DNA of 64,000 nt from Bradyrhizobium sp. CCGUVB1N3. GTDB lineage: Bacteria; Pseudomonadota; Alphaproteobacteria; Rhizobiales; Xanthobacteraceae. The position numbers were made by a program, and so were the translations under genes. The DNA is taken from positions 1 to 64,000 of the forward strand of contig NZ_JANADR010000001.1 in assembly GCF_024199925.1 (NCBI RefSeq), read 5' to 3'. Of this stretch, positions 25,111 through 33,671 are shown piece by piece. The notes beneath the pieces were generated by a model, which did no database searches, was not told where the DNA came from, and saw nothing but the letters and a program-made list of their open reading frames with translations. Positions within the stretch are counted from its first letter, which is position 1, and every line of letters starts with the position of its first letter.

Positions 25111-25905
25111 TCAGCGCGTGAACTTGTGAAAGTCCGGATCGCGCTTCTCGTTGAAGGCCGCGACGCCTTCCTTCGATTCCGCAGTGTCGTAGAACAATTT
25201 CACGGCGTGAAGCGCAAAATTGCTGATGCCGCGGATATTGTCGGAATCGGCGTTGAAGGATCGCTTTGCGAGTGCAATGGCGGTCGGCGAGCGCTGCGCG
25301 AGCTTGTCGGTCCAGTCCTTCACGGCCGCGTCGAGTTGCGCCATCGGCACCACCTTATTGACCAGACCCATCTCGCGGGCCTGCTCAGCGGTGTAGCGTT
25401 CATTGAGGTACCATATTTCGCGGGCCTTCTTGTCGCCGACGTGGCGGGCCAGGAATGCGGTGCCCCAGCCGGCGTCGACGGAGCCGACCTTGGGACCGAC
25501 CTGACCGAACTGAGCCGTATCGGCAGCGATTGTGAGGTCGCAAAGCGTAGCGAGGACGTTGCCGCCGCCAATCGCAAATCCGTTGACCCGGGCGATGACC
25601 GGCTTCGGGACATCGCGGATCAGGCCCTGGATCTCGTCGATCGGCAACCCGACCACGCCGCGGCCGTCATACTGACCCTCATGGGCGGATTGATCGCCGC
25701 CGGTGCAGAAGGCTTTCTCGCCTGCACCCGTGAGTACGATGCTGGCGACATTGCGATCGTTGCCGGCAATCTGAAAGGCCTGGATCAGCTCGTCTAGCGT
25801 GCGTGCACGGAAGGCGTTGTATACCTTTGGCCGGTTGATGATGATCCACGCGGCGCGGTCGCGCACTTCATAGATGACGTCGGTGAATTGCTTGGGATCG
25901 GTCAT
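25111..25905 (-). CDS. badI: 2-ketocyclohexanecarboxyl-CoA hydrolase-like protein (BadI), 264 aa
   Basis: Crotonase of the BadI/MenB branch. Diagnostic segments are FCTGGDQSAHEGQYDGRG, DVPKPVIARVNGFAIGGGNV, FGQVGPKVGSVDAGWGTAFL and KKAREIWYLNERYTAEQA, all very like R. palustris BadI. BadI opens the ring of 2-ketocyclohexanecarboxyl-CoA by hydrolytic C-C cleavage to pimelyl-CoA. The Asp in SVDAG and the GGGNV loop are retained. It follows badH by 16 bp in the same order as in R. palustris. A different ring-cleaving substrate is possible. Confidence 0.88.
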   Translation of the reverse strand: MTDPKQFTDVIYEVRDRAAWIIINRPKVYNAFRARTLDELIQAFQIAGNDRNVASIVLTGAGEKAFCTGGDQSAHEGQYDGRGVVGLPIDEIQGLIRDVPKPVIARVNGFAIGGGNVLATLCDLTIAADTAQFGQVGPKVGSVDAGWGTAFLARHVGDKKAREIWYLNERYTAEQAREMGLVNKVVPMAQLDAAVKDWTDKLAQRSPTAIALAKRSFNADSDNIRGISNFALHAVKLFYDTAESKEGVAAFNEKRDPDFHKFTR

Positions 25906-25921
25906 GGCAGGTCCTCGCGCG

Positions 25922-26680
25922 TTAGATCATGTTCATTCCGCCGGAGACGGAGATGGTTTGCCCGGTGATGAATTTGCCGTCGTCGGAAGCGAGCATCGCA
26001 ACAATCCCGCCGTAATCGTCGGGTTCACCCATCCGCTTGAGCGGGATGCCCCGAACCATCGCGTCTTTCCATTTCACGGCGTGCTCACCCTCGCCAAGCA
26101 CGGATGCCATCATCGGCGTGTTGGTTGGACCTGGGCAGACGGCATTGAGCAGGACGTTCTTGCGTGCCAGCTCGCGCGCCAGCGATTTCGTGAACGAGAT
26201 AAGGCCACCCTTGCAGGCCGAGTAGACGGCCTCGTCGCTGGTGCCAACGCGGGCGGCGTCGGAAGCGATGTTGACGATGCGGCCGCCGCCGCGCTCGGCC
26301 ATCAGCGGCGCAATCGCCTTGTGGGTATTGAGCGGTCCGTAGAGATTGATGCGGATGATCTTGTCCCAGAGCTCCCGATCGGTCTTCAGGAATGGCATCG
26401 GACGGTCCCAGCCGGCATTGTTGACCAGAAGCCAGATCGGGCCGAGCTCGGCCTCGACCTTGCCGACCGCGGCATCGACGGAGGCGGCATCGCCGACGTC
26501 GACCGCATAGGTCTTGATGACGGCCTGCGGCGCGAGTTTTGCGGTGTCTTCGCCGCCTTGCGGATTGATGTCGAAGATCGCGATCTTGCAGCCTTCTTCA
26601 GCCAAACGCAGCGTCAATCCTCTTCCGATGCCTTGTCCGCCGCCGGTCACGACGGCCACTTTTCCCGATAGGCCCTTCAA
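25922..26680 (-). CDS. badH: 2-hydroxycyclohexanecarboxyl-CoA dehydrogenase-like SDR (BadH), 252 aa
   Basis: SDR with TGGGQGIGRGL, NNAGWD, IVNIASDAARVGTSDEAVYSACKGGL (Ser, Tyr, Lys) and the C-terminal GQTISVSGG. NNAGWD and IASDAARVG are shared with R. palustris BadH, which oxidises 2-hydroxy- to 2-ketocyclohexanecarboxyl-CoA with NAD+. It lies directly upstream of the badI-like gene. It is the second gene of the operon driven from operator site g. Confidence 0.87.
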   Translation of the reverse strand: MKGLSGKVAVVTGGGQGIGRGLTLRLAEEGCKIAIFDINPQGGEDTAKLAPQAVIKTYAVDVGDAASVDAAVGKVEAELGPIWLLVNNAGWDRPMPFLKTDRELWDKIIRINLYGPLNTHKAIAPLMAERGGGRIVNIASDAARVGTSDEAVYSACKGGLISFTKSLARELARKNVLLNAVCPGPTNTPMMASVLGEGEHAVKWKDAMVRGIPLKRMGEPDDYGGIVAMLASDDGKFITGQTISVSGGMNMI

Positions 26681-26743
26681 CGTCGATCTCCCTTGTGGTT
26701 TGTCGTTTCTTTGGCAGCCTTCGATGGAGCGAAGGCGAGGGGG

Positions 26744-27931
26744 CTATGAGGCCGCCCCGTTCCTTTGAATGTCATATCCGCGCTGCGAGTACATTTGGCG
26801 CGCAATGATCGTCTTCATGATCTCGATCGAGCCGCCTGCGATCTTCACCACCCGAGCGTCGGCATAGGCCCGGGCGATCGGGTACTCCCACATGTAACCC
26901 CAGCCACCGAAGAGCTGGAGGCATTCATCGACGGTCTCGCAGTGCAGCTCCGAGGTGAACATCTTTGCCATGGCGGCGTCGACCGGATCGAGCTTTCCTT
27001 CCATGAATAGGGCGATGCACTTGTCGGTGAAGACGCGTGCGACGGTGGCCTTGGTTCGGAGCTCGGCCAACTTGAATTGCGTGTTTTGGAAGTCGGCGAG
27101 CTTCTGGCCGAAGGCGCTTCGTTCGGATGTGTATTGCAGCGTCCAGTCGATCACTGTCTCGATGACGGTCGCAGACCGAATGGCCTGTGCGAGTCGCTCC
27201 TGCGACAGTTTGGTCATCATTTGGGCGAAGCCGCGCCCCTCCGTACCGAGCATGTTGCTCGCGGGAATACGAACATTGTCGAAAAAGAGCTCGGACGTAT
27301 CTTGTGCCCTCATGCCGAGCTTCTCTAGATTCCGGCCGCGCTTGAAGCCGGGCCGATTGCTCTCGACGATGAAAAGAGTCACGCCCTTGGCGCCTGCCTT
27401 GCTGTCGGTCTTGGTCGCGAGCACAATGAAGTCGCAAAGCTGCCCGTTTGAGATGAACACTTTCTGGCCGTTGATGACGAAGTCGTCACCGTCGCGCGCG
27501 GCCCGCGTGCGGATCGCCTTGAGGTCGCTCCCGGCGTGAGGTTCCGTCATACCCAGGGAGCCGATCGCTTCGCCGGACACCATCTTGGGTAACCATTTGC
27601 GTTTCTGAGCCTCGCTCCCGAAGGACAGAAGATAGGTGGCGACCAGGTCGGTGTGGATCAAAAAGCCAGGACCGCTGGCTCCCGCCCGCCAGAGCTCTTC
27701 GAACACAACAACGTCGAAGAGATAGTCGAGGCCCATGCCGCCATATTCTTCTGGCACGGTGCAGCAGAGGAGGCCAGCCGCGCCGGCCTTCAGCCACAGG
27801 TCTCGCGGAACGATGCCCTCTTCTTCCCACTGGGCATGAAAGGGTACGATTTCGCTCTCGACGAAGCGACGGACCGTCTGCCGGAAAATCTCGTGTTCCT
27901 CGCGAAAGATCGTGCGTTCGATCATTGTCAA
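26744..27931 (-). CDS. Acyl-CoA dehydrogenase, AliB-like by context, 395 aa
   Basis: ACAD fold: GSLGMTEPHAGSDLKAIRTRA, GQKVFISNGQLCDFIVLATK, SAFGQKLADFQNTQFKLAELRTKATVA and QLFGGWGYMWEYPIARAYADARVVKIAGGSIEIMK. The last motif has GGSIEI instead of GGTSEI. As first gene before badH and badI it fits the role of AliB (cyclohexanecarboxyl-CoA dehydrogenase), but homology alone cannot separate it from the ACAD at 22968. An alternative start is Met3 (27925). Operator site g begins 19 bp upstream. Confidence 0.88.
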   Translation of the reverse strand: MTMIERTIFREEHEIFRQTVRRFVESEIVPFHAQWEEEGIVPRDLWLKAGAAGLLCCTVPEEYGGMGLDYLFDVVVFEELWRAGASGPGFLIHTDLVATYLLSFGSEAQKRKWLPKMVSGEAIGSLGMTEPHAGSDLKAIRTRAARDGDDFVINGQKVFISNGQLCDFIVLATKTDSKAGAKGVTLFIVESNRPGFKRGRNLEKLGMRAQDTSELFFDNVRIPASNMLGTEGRGFAQMMTKLSQERLAQAIRSATVIETVIDWTLQYTSERSAFGQKLADFQNTQFKLAELRTKATVARVFTDKCIALFMEGKLDPVDAAMAKMFTSELHCETVDECLQLFGGWGYMWEYPIARAYADARVVKIAGGSIEIMKTIIARQMYSQRGYDIQRNGAAS

Positions 27932-27949
27932 ATGTCGCCTCGTCTGATT

Positions 27950-27967
27950 TAGTTCGCTAGTGTACAG
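27950..27967. promoter_or_regulatory. 18-bp palindromic operator (site g)
   Basis: TAGTTC-GCTAGT-GTACAG. 19 bp before the ACAD-badHI operon (minus) and 84 bp before the crotonase gene (plus). A further half-site, TCGTACACCA, lies near 28014-28023. Confidence 0.78.
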
Positions 27968-28050
27968 TATTTGATTGGGGTATACAACCCGAAACGATAC
28001 GCAGGCAATATCGATCGTACACCAATGAACGGTAGCGGGGAGAGCAAGCG

Positions 28051-29349
28051 ATGACAGTCGGGCCGGTGCTCAAGCAGTTTCGCCTCGAACTGACCGAGCA
28101 ACACGTCGTGCACCTCATCTTCGACATGCCGGGACGAACGATGAACGTGTTCTCGAATGCTGCGATCGAGGAGCTTGGGTTGTTTGCGGACTGGCTCAAG
28201 CAAAGCGACGTGGCCGGGGTCGTCATTCGTTCCGGTAAGTCGATTGCCTTCTGCGCTGGCGCCGATTTGGCTGAGTTGGAGACTGCCTACGACATGATCA
28301 TGGCCGCGGCGCCCGCCGACCGCGACCGCCTGGCTTTCAATCATTTCTTTCGATTGAGTCATGGGTTGCGAAAGCTGGAGACGGCCGGCAAGCCGGTCGC
28401 AGTGGCAATCGCTGGTCTTGCTTTGGGGGGCGGCTGCGAGTTTGCCCTTGCAGCGCATCATAGAGTGCTTGCCGATCATCCCCAAGCGACATTTGGTTTG
28501 CCGGAATCGCTTGTCGGACTATTGCCGGGCGGCGGCGGAACTCAGCGCCTGCCGCGTCTGATTGGCATAGAGGCGGCGCTGCCCGTCTTGCTTGATGGCG
28601 CCCGACTCAAAGGACAAGAGGCTGTTTCAGCCGGACTTGCGCATGAACTGACGGCGCCCGGCGAAGAAGTTGCGGCGGCTGAGCGCTGGGTGCTGTCGCG
28701 TCCACTCGCGGCACAGCCTTGGGATCGGCTAGCTTGGCACGCGTCGGATGCGCCGCGCGTGAGTGTAGAAATTGCAGAGAAACGGAGCAAAATGCTGGCC
28801 GAAACGCTCGGCCACTATCCGGCCCCAACAGCCATTCTCGACTGCGTCGAACAGGGCCTCCCGCAGGACTTCGATACGGCGATCCGAACGGAGATGCAGA
28901 TCTTCGCAAAGCTGATCCAGAGGCGAGAGCCCCGCAACATGATCAGGACCTTGTTTCTCGGCCGGCTGGATCACGAGCGGCAGAAGAAGGTCGGTATGAA
29001 TCCCAAGATCGCCGCGGCGGTCGCCGAAGTTTCGAAAGCGGTGGGCGTTCAATCCGAGTGTGGCAAAGAGCTTGTCGAGGCGTTCGCGCGGGCGGGCTTT
29101 CGTGTCGAGCGGCCGTGCAAGGTCGAGTTCGATGGGCGAATTGCGGGCGCGGTCTATTGGCATGACGATGAGCCGCGAACTTGGGGCAAGGAGCTATTGC
29201 GGGCGCGGTTGGCGGATGCCGAAATCGCGGCCGCAAGCTGGCGAACGCAACTCGATGATTCCGAGCGTCGAGCTGCCGACTATGTGCTGGTCACGCAGGC
29301 GGGCTTTCCCGCCTACCTAGGTGGCCTGTTTGCTGCCGGGCTCAGCTAG
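28051..29349 (+). CDS. Enoyl-CoA hydratase with a remnant FadJ-type C-terminus, 432 aa
   Basis: Residues 1-240 are a true hydratase: AFCAGADLAELE, GLALGGGCEFALAAHHRV with the first catalytic Glu, and FGLPESLVGLLPGGGGTQRLP with the second. Residues 280-432 resemble the linker and tail of FadB/FadJ fusions (IRTLFLGRLDHERQKK; final ADYVLVTQAGFPAYLGGLF like the GFP-x-GG motif of 3-hydroxyacyl-CoA dehydrogenase). However, the NAD-binding Rossmann domain (GxGxxG) is missing. It could serve as the BadK-type hydratase of the ring pathway. Transcribed with the CaiB gene 25 bp downstream. Confidence 0.85.
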   Translation: MTVGPVLKQFRLELTEQHVVHLIFDMPGRTMNVFSNAAIEELGLFADWLKQSDVAGVVIRSGKSIAFCAGADLAELETAYDMIMAAAPADRDRLAFNHFFRLSHGLRKLETAGKPVAVAIAGLALGGGCEFALAAHHRVLADHPQATFGLPESLVGLLPGGGGTQRLPRLIGIEAALPVLLDGARLKGQEAVSAGLAHELTAPGEEVAAAERWVLSRPLAAQPWDRLAWHASDAPRVSVEIAEKRSKMLAETLGHYPAPTAILDCVEQGLPQDFDTAIRTEMQIFAKLIQRREPRNMIRTLFLGRLDHERQKKVGMNPKIAAAVAEVSKAVGVQSECGKELVEAFARAGFRVERPCKVEFDGRIAGAVYWHDDEPRTWGKELLRARLADAEIAAASWRTQLDDSERRAADYVLVTQAGFPAYLGGLFAAGLS

Positions 29350-29374
29350 TCGAGCCCGAGGAAGGAGATAAGTC

Positions 29375-30565
29375 GTGTCCAGGCCTCTCGAAGGTATTAG
29401 GGTTCTCGATCTCTCGAAGGTGCTCGCAGGTCCGCTTTGCGCCCAATATCTCGGCGATCTCGGTGCCGAGGTGATCAAGGTTGAAGCGGTGGGGCAGGGT
29501 GATGAGACGCGGGGATGGCCGCCGTTCCCTGCGCCCGGCCTTGGCACAGTGTTTCTGAGCGCCAACCGGAACAAGCGAAGCATTGCCATCAATATGAAAT
29601 CCGACAAGGGGCGGAAGCTTGTGCATGAGCTCGCAAAATCAGCCGACGTCGCGATCGAGAGTTTCGGCACCGGCGTTGCGGAGCGGCTGGGCATCGACGC
29701 GGCAAGCCTCTGCGCGCTCAACGATCGTCTGGTTCATTGCAGCATCTCCGGCTTCGGCCGGACGGGGCCGCTTAAGAACTCCCCAGGCTACGACGTGATC
29801 CTGCAAGCCTTCAGCGGCATCATGTCGATGACGGGCGACGAGGGCGGCGGCTACATCCGTAGCCCGATCTCGCCGATCGACCAGATGACCGGTGTCCATG
29901 CCTTCAGCGGCATCCTGGCTTGTCTCTTTGCACGCGAGAAGTCGGGCAAGGGCGCCGCGATCCAGGTATCGCTGTTCGACACGGCACTTGGACTCCTCGG
30001 CTACAATCTACAGACGTTCTGGGAGCGGGGGACGCAGCCGGCCAAGTGCGGATCGAGCCACGAATCGTTATGTCCGTACCAAGCATTCGAGGGCACGGAC
30101 GGGCCGATCATGATCGGAGTGGCCAACGACAACCTCTGGCGCAAGTTCTGCGGCGTCGCCGGCCTGAATGCAATCGTGGATGATCCGAAATTCCGGACCA
30201 ACGCGGAACGGGTGAAGCATCGTGCCGAGACGTTGCGCCACGTTCAGTCAGTGATTGCTACCAAGTCTGTCGAGCATTGGAATGCGGCCCTGAACGAGGT
30301 TGGCATTCCCTGTTCACCGATCAACACGCTCGCCCAGCTTCTTGAGCATCCCCACACGAAGGCAGATAAGCTCATCATGCAGTACGACCATCCCGCGGTT
30401 GGCCCTTTGAACTGCGTGGGTCATCCCGTCACGTTCGTTGGGCAAGAGCGTGATCCCGGCCTTCCTCCGCCAACGATCGGGCAGCACACCGACGACGTCC
30501 TGACCGAGCTCGGACTATCTGCTGCCAGCATCGCGGAGCTGCGCCGCGATGAGGTCGTGAGTTGA
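29375..30565 (+). CDS. CaiB/BaiF family CoA-transferase, 396 aa
   Basis: GTG start with GAAGGAG 6-12 bp upstream. Class III CoA-transferase: LEGIRVLDLSKVLAGPLCAQYLGDLGAEVIKVE, GDETRGWPPF, NRNKRSIAINMKSDKG, GYDVILQAFSGIMSMTG with the catalytic Asp region (GYD), and SPISPIDQMTG. It moves CoA between acyl donors and acids through an acyl-aspartyl intermediate. Likely activates a pathway acid, or salvages CoA, without ATP. A second, more divergent relative is at 52846. Confidence 0.9.
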   Translation: MSRPLEGIRVLDLSKVLAGPLCAQYLGDLGAEVIKVEAVGQGDETRGWPPFPAPGLGTVFLSANRNKRSIAINMKSDKGRKLVHELAKSADVAIESFGTGVAERLGIDAASLCALNDRLVHCSISGFGRTGPLKNSPGYDVILQAFSGIMSMTGDEGGGYIRSPISPIDQMTGVHAFSGILACLFAREKSGKGAAIQVSLFDTALGLLGYNLQTFWERGTQPAKCGSSHESLCPYQAFEGTDGPIMIGVANDNLWRKFCGVAGLNAIVDDPKFRTNAERVKHRAETLRHVQSVIATKSVEHWNAALNEVGIPCSPINTLAQLLEHPHTKADKLIMQYDHPAVGPLNCVGHPVTFVGQERDPGLPPPTIGQHTDDVLTELGLSAASIAELRRDEVVS

Positions 30566-30597
30566 CTGGTGTCCATGCCGCACGCGATGCGATGGCA

Positions 30598-30987
30598 TCA
30601 GATGGGCGTGAAGAACGGTAGCGGGGCGCCGTCGGTCGGCTTGAACACCACCTTCACCTTCTGGCCGATCTTGAGCTTCTCGAGATCGCAGTCGACGAAG
30701 TTGGTCTGGACCGACGGGCCTTCCTTCAGCGTGACGTAGCCGATGGAATAAGGACCGGTCGGCGACTTCCGCATCAGGCTGTACGTGTAGATCGTGCCCT
30801 CGCCCGAAGCCTCCTCCCACACCGTTTTGTCGGAATAGCAGAACGGGCAGATCGAGCGCGGGAAGTAGTGCGCTTCGCCGCAAGCGGTACAGCGCTTGAT
30901 CATGAACTTGCCGCGGCTGGCCGCGTCCCAGAATGCTGCGGTCTCCGGATTGGTCACCGGAGCCGGATACTTTTTTGCATCTACCAT
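30598..30987 (-). CDS. DUF35 OB-fold/zinc-ribbon protein, 129 aa
   Basis: Start 30987 (MVDAKKYPAP), overlapping the thiolase stop by 1 bp (TGATG). Zinc ribbon CTACGEAHYFPRSICPFC (CxxC...CxxC) and an OB-fold with GTIYTYSLM and PYSIGYVTLKEGPSVQTNFV. DUF35 proteins pair with SCP2-type thiolases and form stable complexes with them (known for steroid side-chain enzymes). The pairing here supports a joint retro-aldol or thiolytic step. Long acyl or ring-derived thioesters are possible substrates. Confidence 0.9.
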   Translation of the reverse strand: MVDAKKYPAPVTNPETAAFWDAASRGKFMIKRCTACGEAHYFPRSICPFCYSDKTVWEEASGEGTIYTYSLMRKSPTGPYSIGYVTLKEGPSVQTNFVDCDLEKLKIGQKVKVVFKPTDGAPLPFFTPI

Positions 30988-32135
30988 CACACGCGCTCCA
31001 GAATGGCCGTCGAGGCGGCATGGCGAACGCCCAAAAGGCCGCCGGTGCCGTGAGCGATGGCGAGATCGCAATTTTTCACCTGCACCTTCGGATGCGCCTC
31101 GCCGCGCAGTTGCCTGACAGCCTCGATGATCTTGGTCATGCCGCCGCGGTTGACGGGATGGTTGCTGCAGAGGCCGCCGCCATCGGTGTTGAACGGCAGC
31201 TTGCCGACGCCCGAGATCAGATTGCCGTCGGCGACGAACTTGCCGCCCTCGCCCTTCTTGCAGAAGCCGAGGTCTTCGAGCTGCATCAGCACCGTGATGG
31301 TGAAGCTGTCATAGATCGAGGCGTATTTGATGTCCTTCGGCGTGATGCCCGCTTCCTCGAACGCGCGCGGGCCAGACCAGACGCCGGCAGAGTAGGTGAG
31401 GTCGAGATCCTTGCCGCCGCGTGGACCCTTCATCGCTTCTCCATGACCGATGAGACGCACCAGCGGCTTCTTCAGGCTCCTGGCGATCTCCGGAGAGGTC
31501 ACGATCAGCGCACCGCCGCCGTCAGTGACGACGCAGCAGTCAAGCCTGCGCAGGGGGTCGGAGATCATCGGCGAGTTCAGGACATCCTCGACGGTCACGA
31601 CATCCTTGAGCATCGCATGCGGGTTGTATTGCGCATGATGCGAGGCCGCGACCTTGATCCAGGCAAGCTGCTCGCTCGTAGTGCCGTAATCGTGCATGTG
31701 GCGCATGGCACACATGCCATACGCATTATGGGTCGTCGCGCCATAGGCGGTTTCGAAGTCGGCCTCGGCGCCCGGTGTGCGCACCTGCGGCGGCCCGGTG
31801 CGCGGCTTGCCCGCCAGCGTAATCAGCGCGATCGAGCATTTGCCGGCGGCGATCGCTTCGGCGGCATGGCCGAGCTGAATGATGTAGGAACAGCCGCCCG
31901 TGTCGGTGCTGTCGACGTGGCGTACCTTCAGGCCGAGATAATCGACCATAGGCCAGGCGCCTCCGGGCGCATCGCCGGACAGAAAGTAGCCGTCGATGTC
32001 ATCCTTGGAGAGCCCCGCATCTTCGATCGCGCCCTTGGCGACCTCGGCGTGGAGCTGCGCGGTGGATTTGTCCGGCGCATGCCGGGTCGGGTGTTCGTAG
32101 ATTCCGGCAATGTAGGCCTTGGCCTTGATGGTCAA
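30987..32135 (-). CDS. SCP2-type thiolase / lipid-transfer-like protein, 382 aa
   Basis: A TTG start at 32135 (reads MTIKAKAYIAGIYEHPTR) is chosen for the GGAG 8 bp upstream; a GTG at 32174 would add 13 residues. Thiolase fold: TGGCSYIIQLGHAAEAIAAGK with the candidate nucleophilic Cys, SIYDSFTITVLMQLEDLGFC and NHPVNRGG. The C-terminal AHGTGGLLGVRHAA lacks the second Cys of classic thiolases, as in the lipid-transfer subgroup. Couples with the DUF35 partner. Probably performs a retro-Claisen or aldol cleavage on a pathway thioester. Confidence 0.87.
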   Translation of the reverse strand: MTIKAKAYIAGIYEHPTRHAPDKSTAQLHAEVAKGAIEDAGLSKDDIDGYFLSGDAPGGAWPMVDYLGLKVRHVDSTDTGGCSYIIQLGHAAEAIAAGKCSIALITLAGKPRTGPPQVRTPGAEADFETAYGATTHNAYGMCAMRHMHDYGTTSEQLAWIKVAASHHAQYNPHAMLKDVVTVEDVLNSPMISDPLRRLDCCVVTDGGGALIVTSPEIARSLKKPLVRLIGHGEAMKGPRGGKDLDLTYSAGVWSGPRAFEEAGITPKDIKYASIYDSFTITVLMQLEDLGFCKKGEGGKFVADGNLISGVGKLPFNTDGGGLCSNHPVNRGGMTKIIEAVRQLRGEAHPKVQVKNCDLAIAHGTGGLLGVRHAASTAILERV

Positions 32136-32162
32136 CGAAGGTCTCCGTTCGTGTGTTTCTGG

Positions 32163-32200
32163 CTTGAGGCCCACCGAGGCGACGTTCGGTGGGCCTCAAG
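32163..32200 (-). terminator. Perfect 15-bp stem-loop after the binding-protein gene
   Basis: CTTGAGGCCCACCGA (32163-32177) pairs perfectly with TCGGTGGGCCTCAAG (32186-32200), loop 8 nt. Just beyond the stop at 32204 on the minus strand and before the thiolase start. There is no T-run, so it may attenuate or protect the upstream mRNA (strong binding-protein expression, weaker thiolase) rather than fully terminate. Confidence 0.7.
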
Positions 32201-32203
32201 GGA

Positions 32204-33397
32204 CTATTCGTCGAGTAGCTTCCAGGACGCTTTGTCGAAGATGGCCATGCGCAAGGAGCGGTAGGGGGCGTAATTTTCCTTGGAGTTGGACAGTTCGATC
32301 CCGGGAAGAAGCATGCCCACCCGTTCCTTGTTGAAGCTGGTTGCCTGCGCCAGAAGGTTTTCACGCGTCAAATTGTCACCGCAGCGCTGCAACCCTTTCG
32401 CAATGGCTTGCGCATTGATGTAGCCGGACAGTGCAATGAAGTCGTTCGGACTGTCGTTCGGTGCCCATTTCTTCATAAAGGCGACGTAATCCTTTACCTC
32501 GCCGTCTTCCGCCCAGGCAGGATCGCCGGCCTGCTTGGCGAATTGAGTCGTATAGGCGCCCTGAGCGTTGTCGAGCCCGGCAGGAGTCAGCACGCCTTGG
32601 ATCGAGTTGACCGGACTTGCGAGGAACTGGACCGGTTTCCAGTTCAGCTCGTTGGCCTTCTTGATCGCCTGCGCCGCAAACTTGGGCGTCGTAAAATAGA
32701 CCAGCGTATCGGCGCCCGAAGCCTTCAGCTTGAGGACTTCAGAGTCGACGGTCGGATAGCTCAATTCGTAGCTTGCTTCAGCTACGATTTTCGCGGTGCC
32801 GTCAGACCCCAGGCCTGCCTTGAGGCCCGTAAGGTAGTCCTTGCCGTAATCGTCATTCTGATAGAGCACCGCGATTTTTGCGTTTGGAAACTTCTTGATA
32901 ATGAACTTACCGAACGTGCCCTCCATTTCGAACGGAGGATAGAATGGGACGGTCCACGGGAAGGCTTGCGGGTCGTTGAAGCGGCGTCCGCCGGCCGAAA
33001 TGAAGACCTGGGGAACCTTGTTCTGATTGAGATACTTTTGAACGGCGATGTTCGGCACCGTGCCTACGGTCCCGACCTCGGCCAGGACACCATCGTCATC
33101 GACCAACTTGCGGGTTTGTTCAATGGCCTTGGGCGGGCTGAAGGCGTTGTCGACGGAGATCAGGTTGATCTTCCTGCCGTTAATTCCACCTGCTTCGTTC
33201 AGCATCTGGAAATAGCCGGTCATGACCCGACCGTAGCTCGAGAAGCCGGACGCTGGCCCGCTATAGGGGACGGTCTGGCCGATCTTGATCTCGGTGTCGG
33301 TTACGCCTGGGCCATATTGCTTGTCGGCCGCGCCGGCCTCGAGGAGGGCGCCCAGCGTGAAAAGAGCCGAAGCGCTGACCAAAATCGGAATTCTCAT
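32204..33397 (-). CDS. Liv-type ABC substrate-binding protein, 397 aa
   Basis: Start 33397 (MRIPILVSASALFTLGALLEAGA) chosen for the signal peptide and GGGAGAAAG upstream. Same family and layout as 11080-12312: YGPGVTDTEIKIGQTVPYSGP, GGINGRKI, DNAFSPPKAIEQTRKLVDD, LYQNDDYGKDYL, CGDNLTRENLL. It probably delivers a related substrate to the LivHMGF channel at 40834-44111. First gene of the minus-strand unit with thiolase and DUF35, read from operator site h. Confidence 0.9.
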   Translation of the reverse strand: MRIPILVSASALFTLGALLEAGAADKQYGPGVTDTEIKIGQTVPYSGPASGFSSYGRVMTGYFQMLNEAGGINGRKINLISVDNAFSPPKAIEQTRKLVDDDGVLAEVGTVGTVPNIAVQKYLNQNKVPQVFISAGGRRFNDPQAFPWTVPFYPPFEMEGTFGKFIIKKFPNAKIAVLYQNDDYGKDYLTGLKAGLGSDGTAKIVAEASYELSYPTVDSEVLKLKASGADTLVYFTTPKFAAQAIKKANELNWKPVQFLASPVNSIQGVLTPAGLDNAQGAYTTQFAKQAGDPAWAEDGEVKDYVAFMKKWAPNDSPNDFIALSGYINAQAIAKGLQRCGDNLTRENLLAQATSFNKERVGMLLPGIELSNSKENYAPYRSLRMAIFDKASWKLLDE

Positions 33398-33449
33398 GCT
33401 TTCTCCCATATTTGTTTTTGCAGACGCTGGCGCGGCTGATGCATTAAAG

Positions 33450-33467
33450 AAGTACACTACTATACCA
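33450..33467. promoter_or_regulatory. 18-bp palindromic operator (site h)
   Basis: AAGTAC-ACTACT-ATACCA. 53 bp before the binding-protein start at 33397 (minus). A separate copy (site i) serves the plus-strand gene in the same 274-bp divergent region. Confidence 0.72.
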
Positions 33468-33603
33468 AATTTTCGGAAATGGAAATATGGCGCATGCGAG
33501 CTCATAGGCTTTCAATCTTACTTGCTGCGTTGCGGGTGAAGCCTTGCGCCTATGCCTGTCTCTATGCCGACTTTCCTTGACGCCGCCGGGATTGTGGGTC
33601 AAA

Positions 33604-33621
33604 TAGTACTAAAGTGTACTA
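33604..33621. promoter_or_regulatory. 18-bp palindromic operator (site i)
   Basis: TAGTAC-TAAAGT-GTACTA: perfect 6-bp half-sites. 51 bp before the phosphotransferase-like gene at 33672 (plus). Confidence 0.85.
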
Positions 33622-33671
33622 ACGGTTCGCCGGGCGGCGCGTGACGATTGCCACTGGCGCAGGGAGGGATC

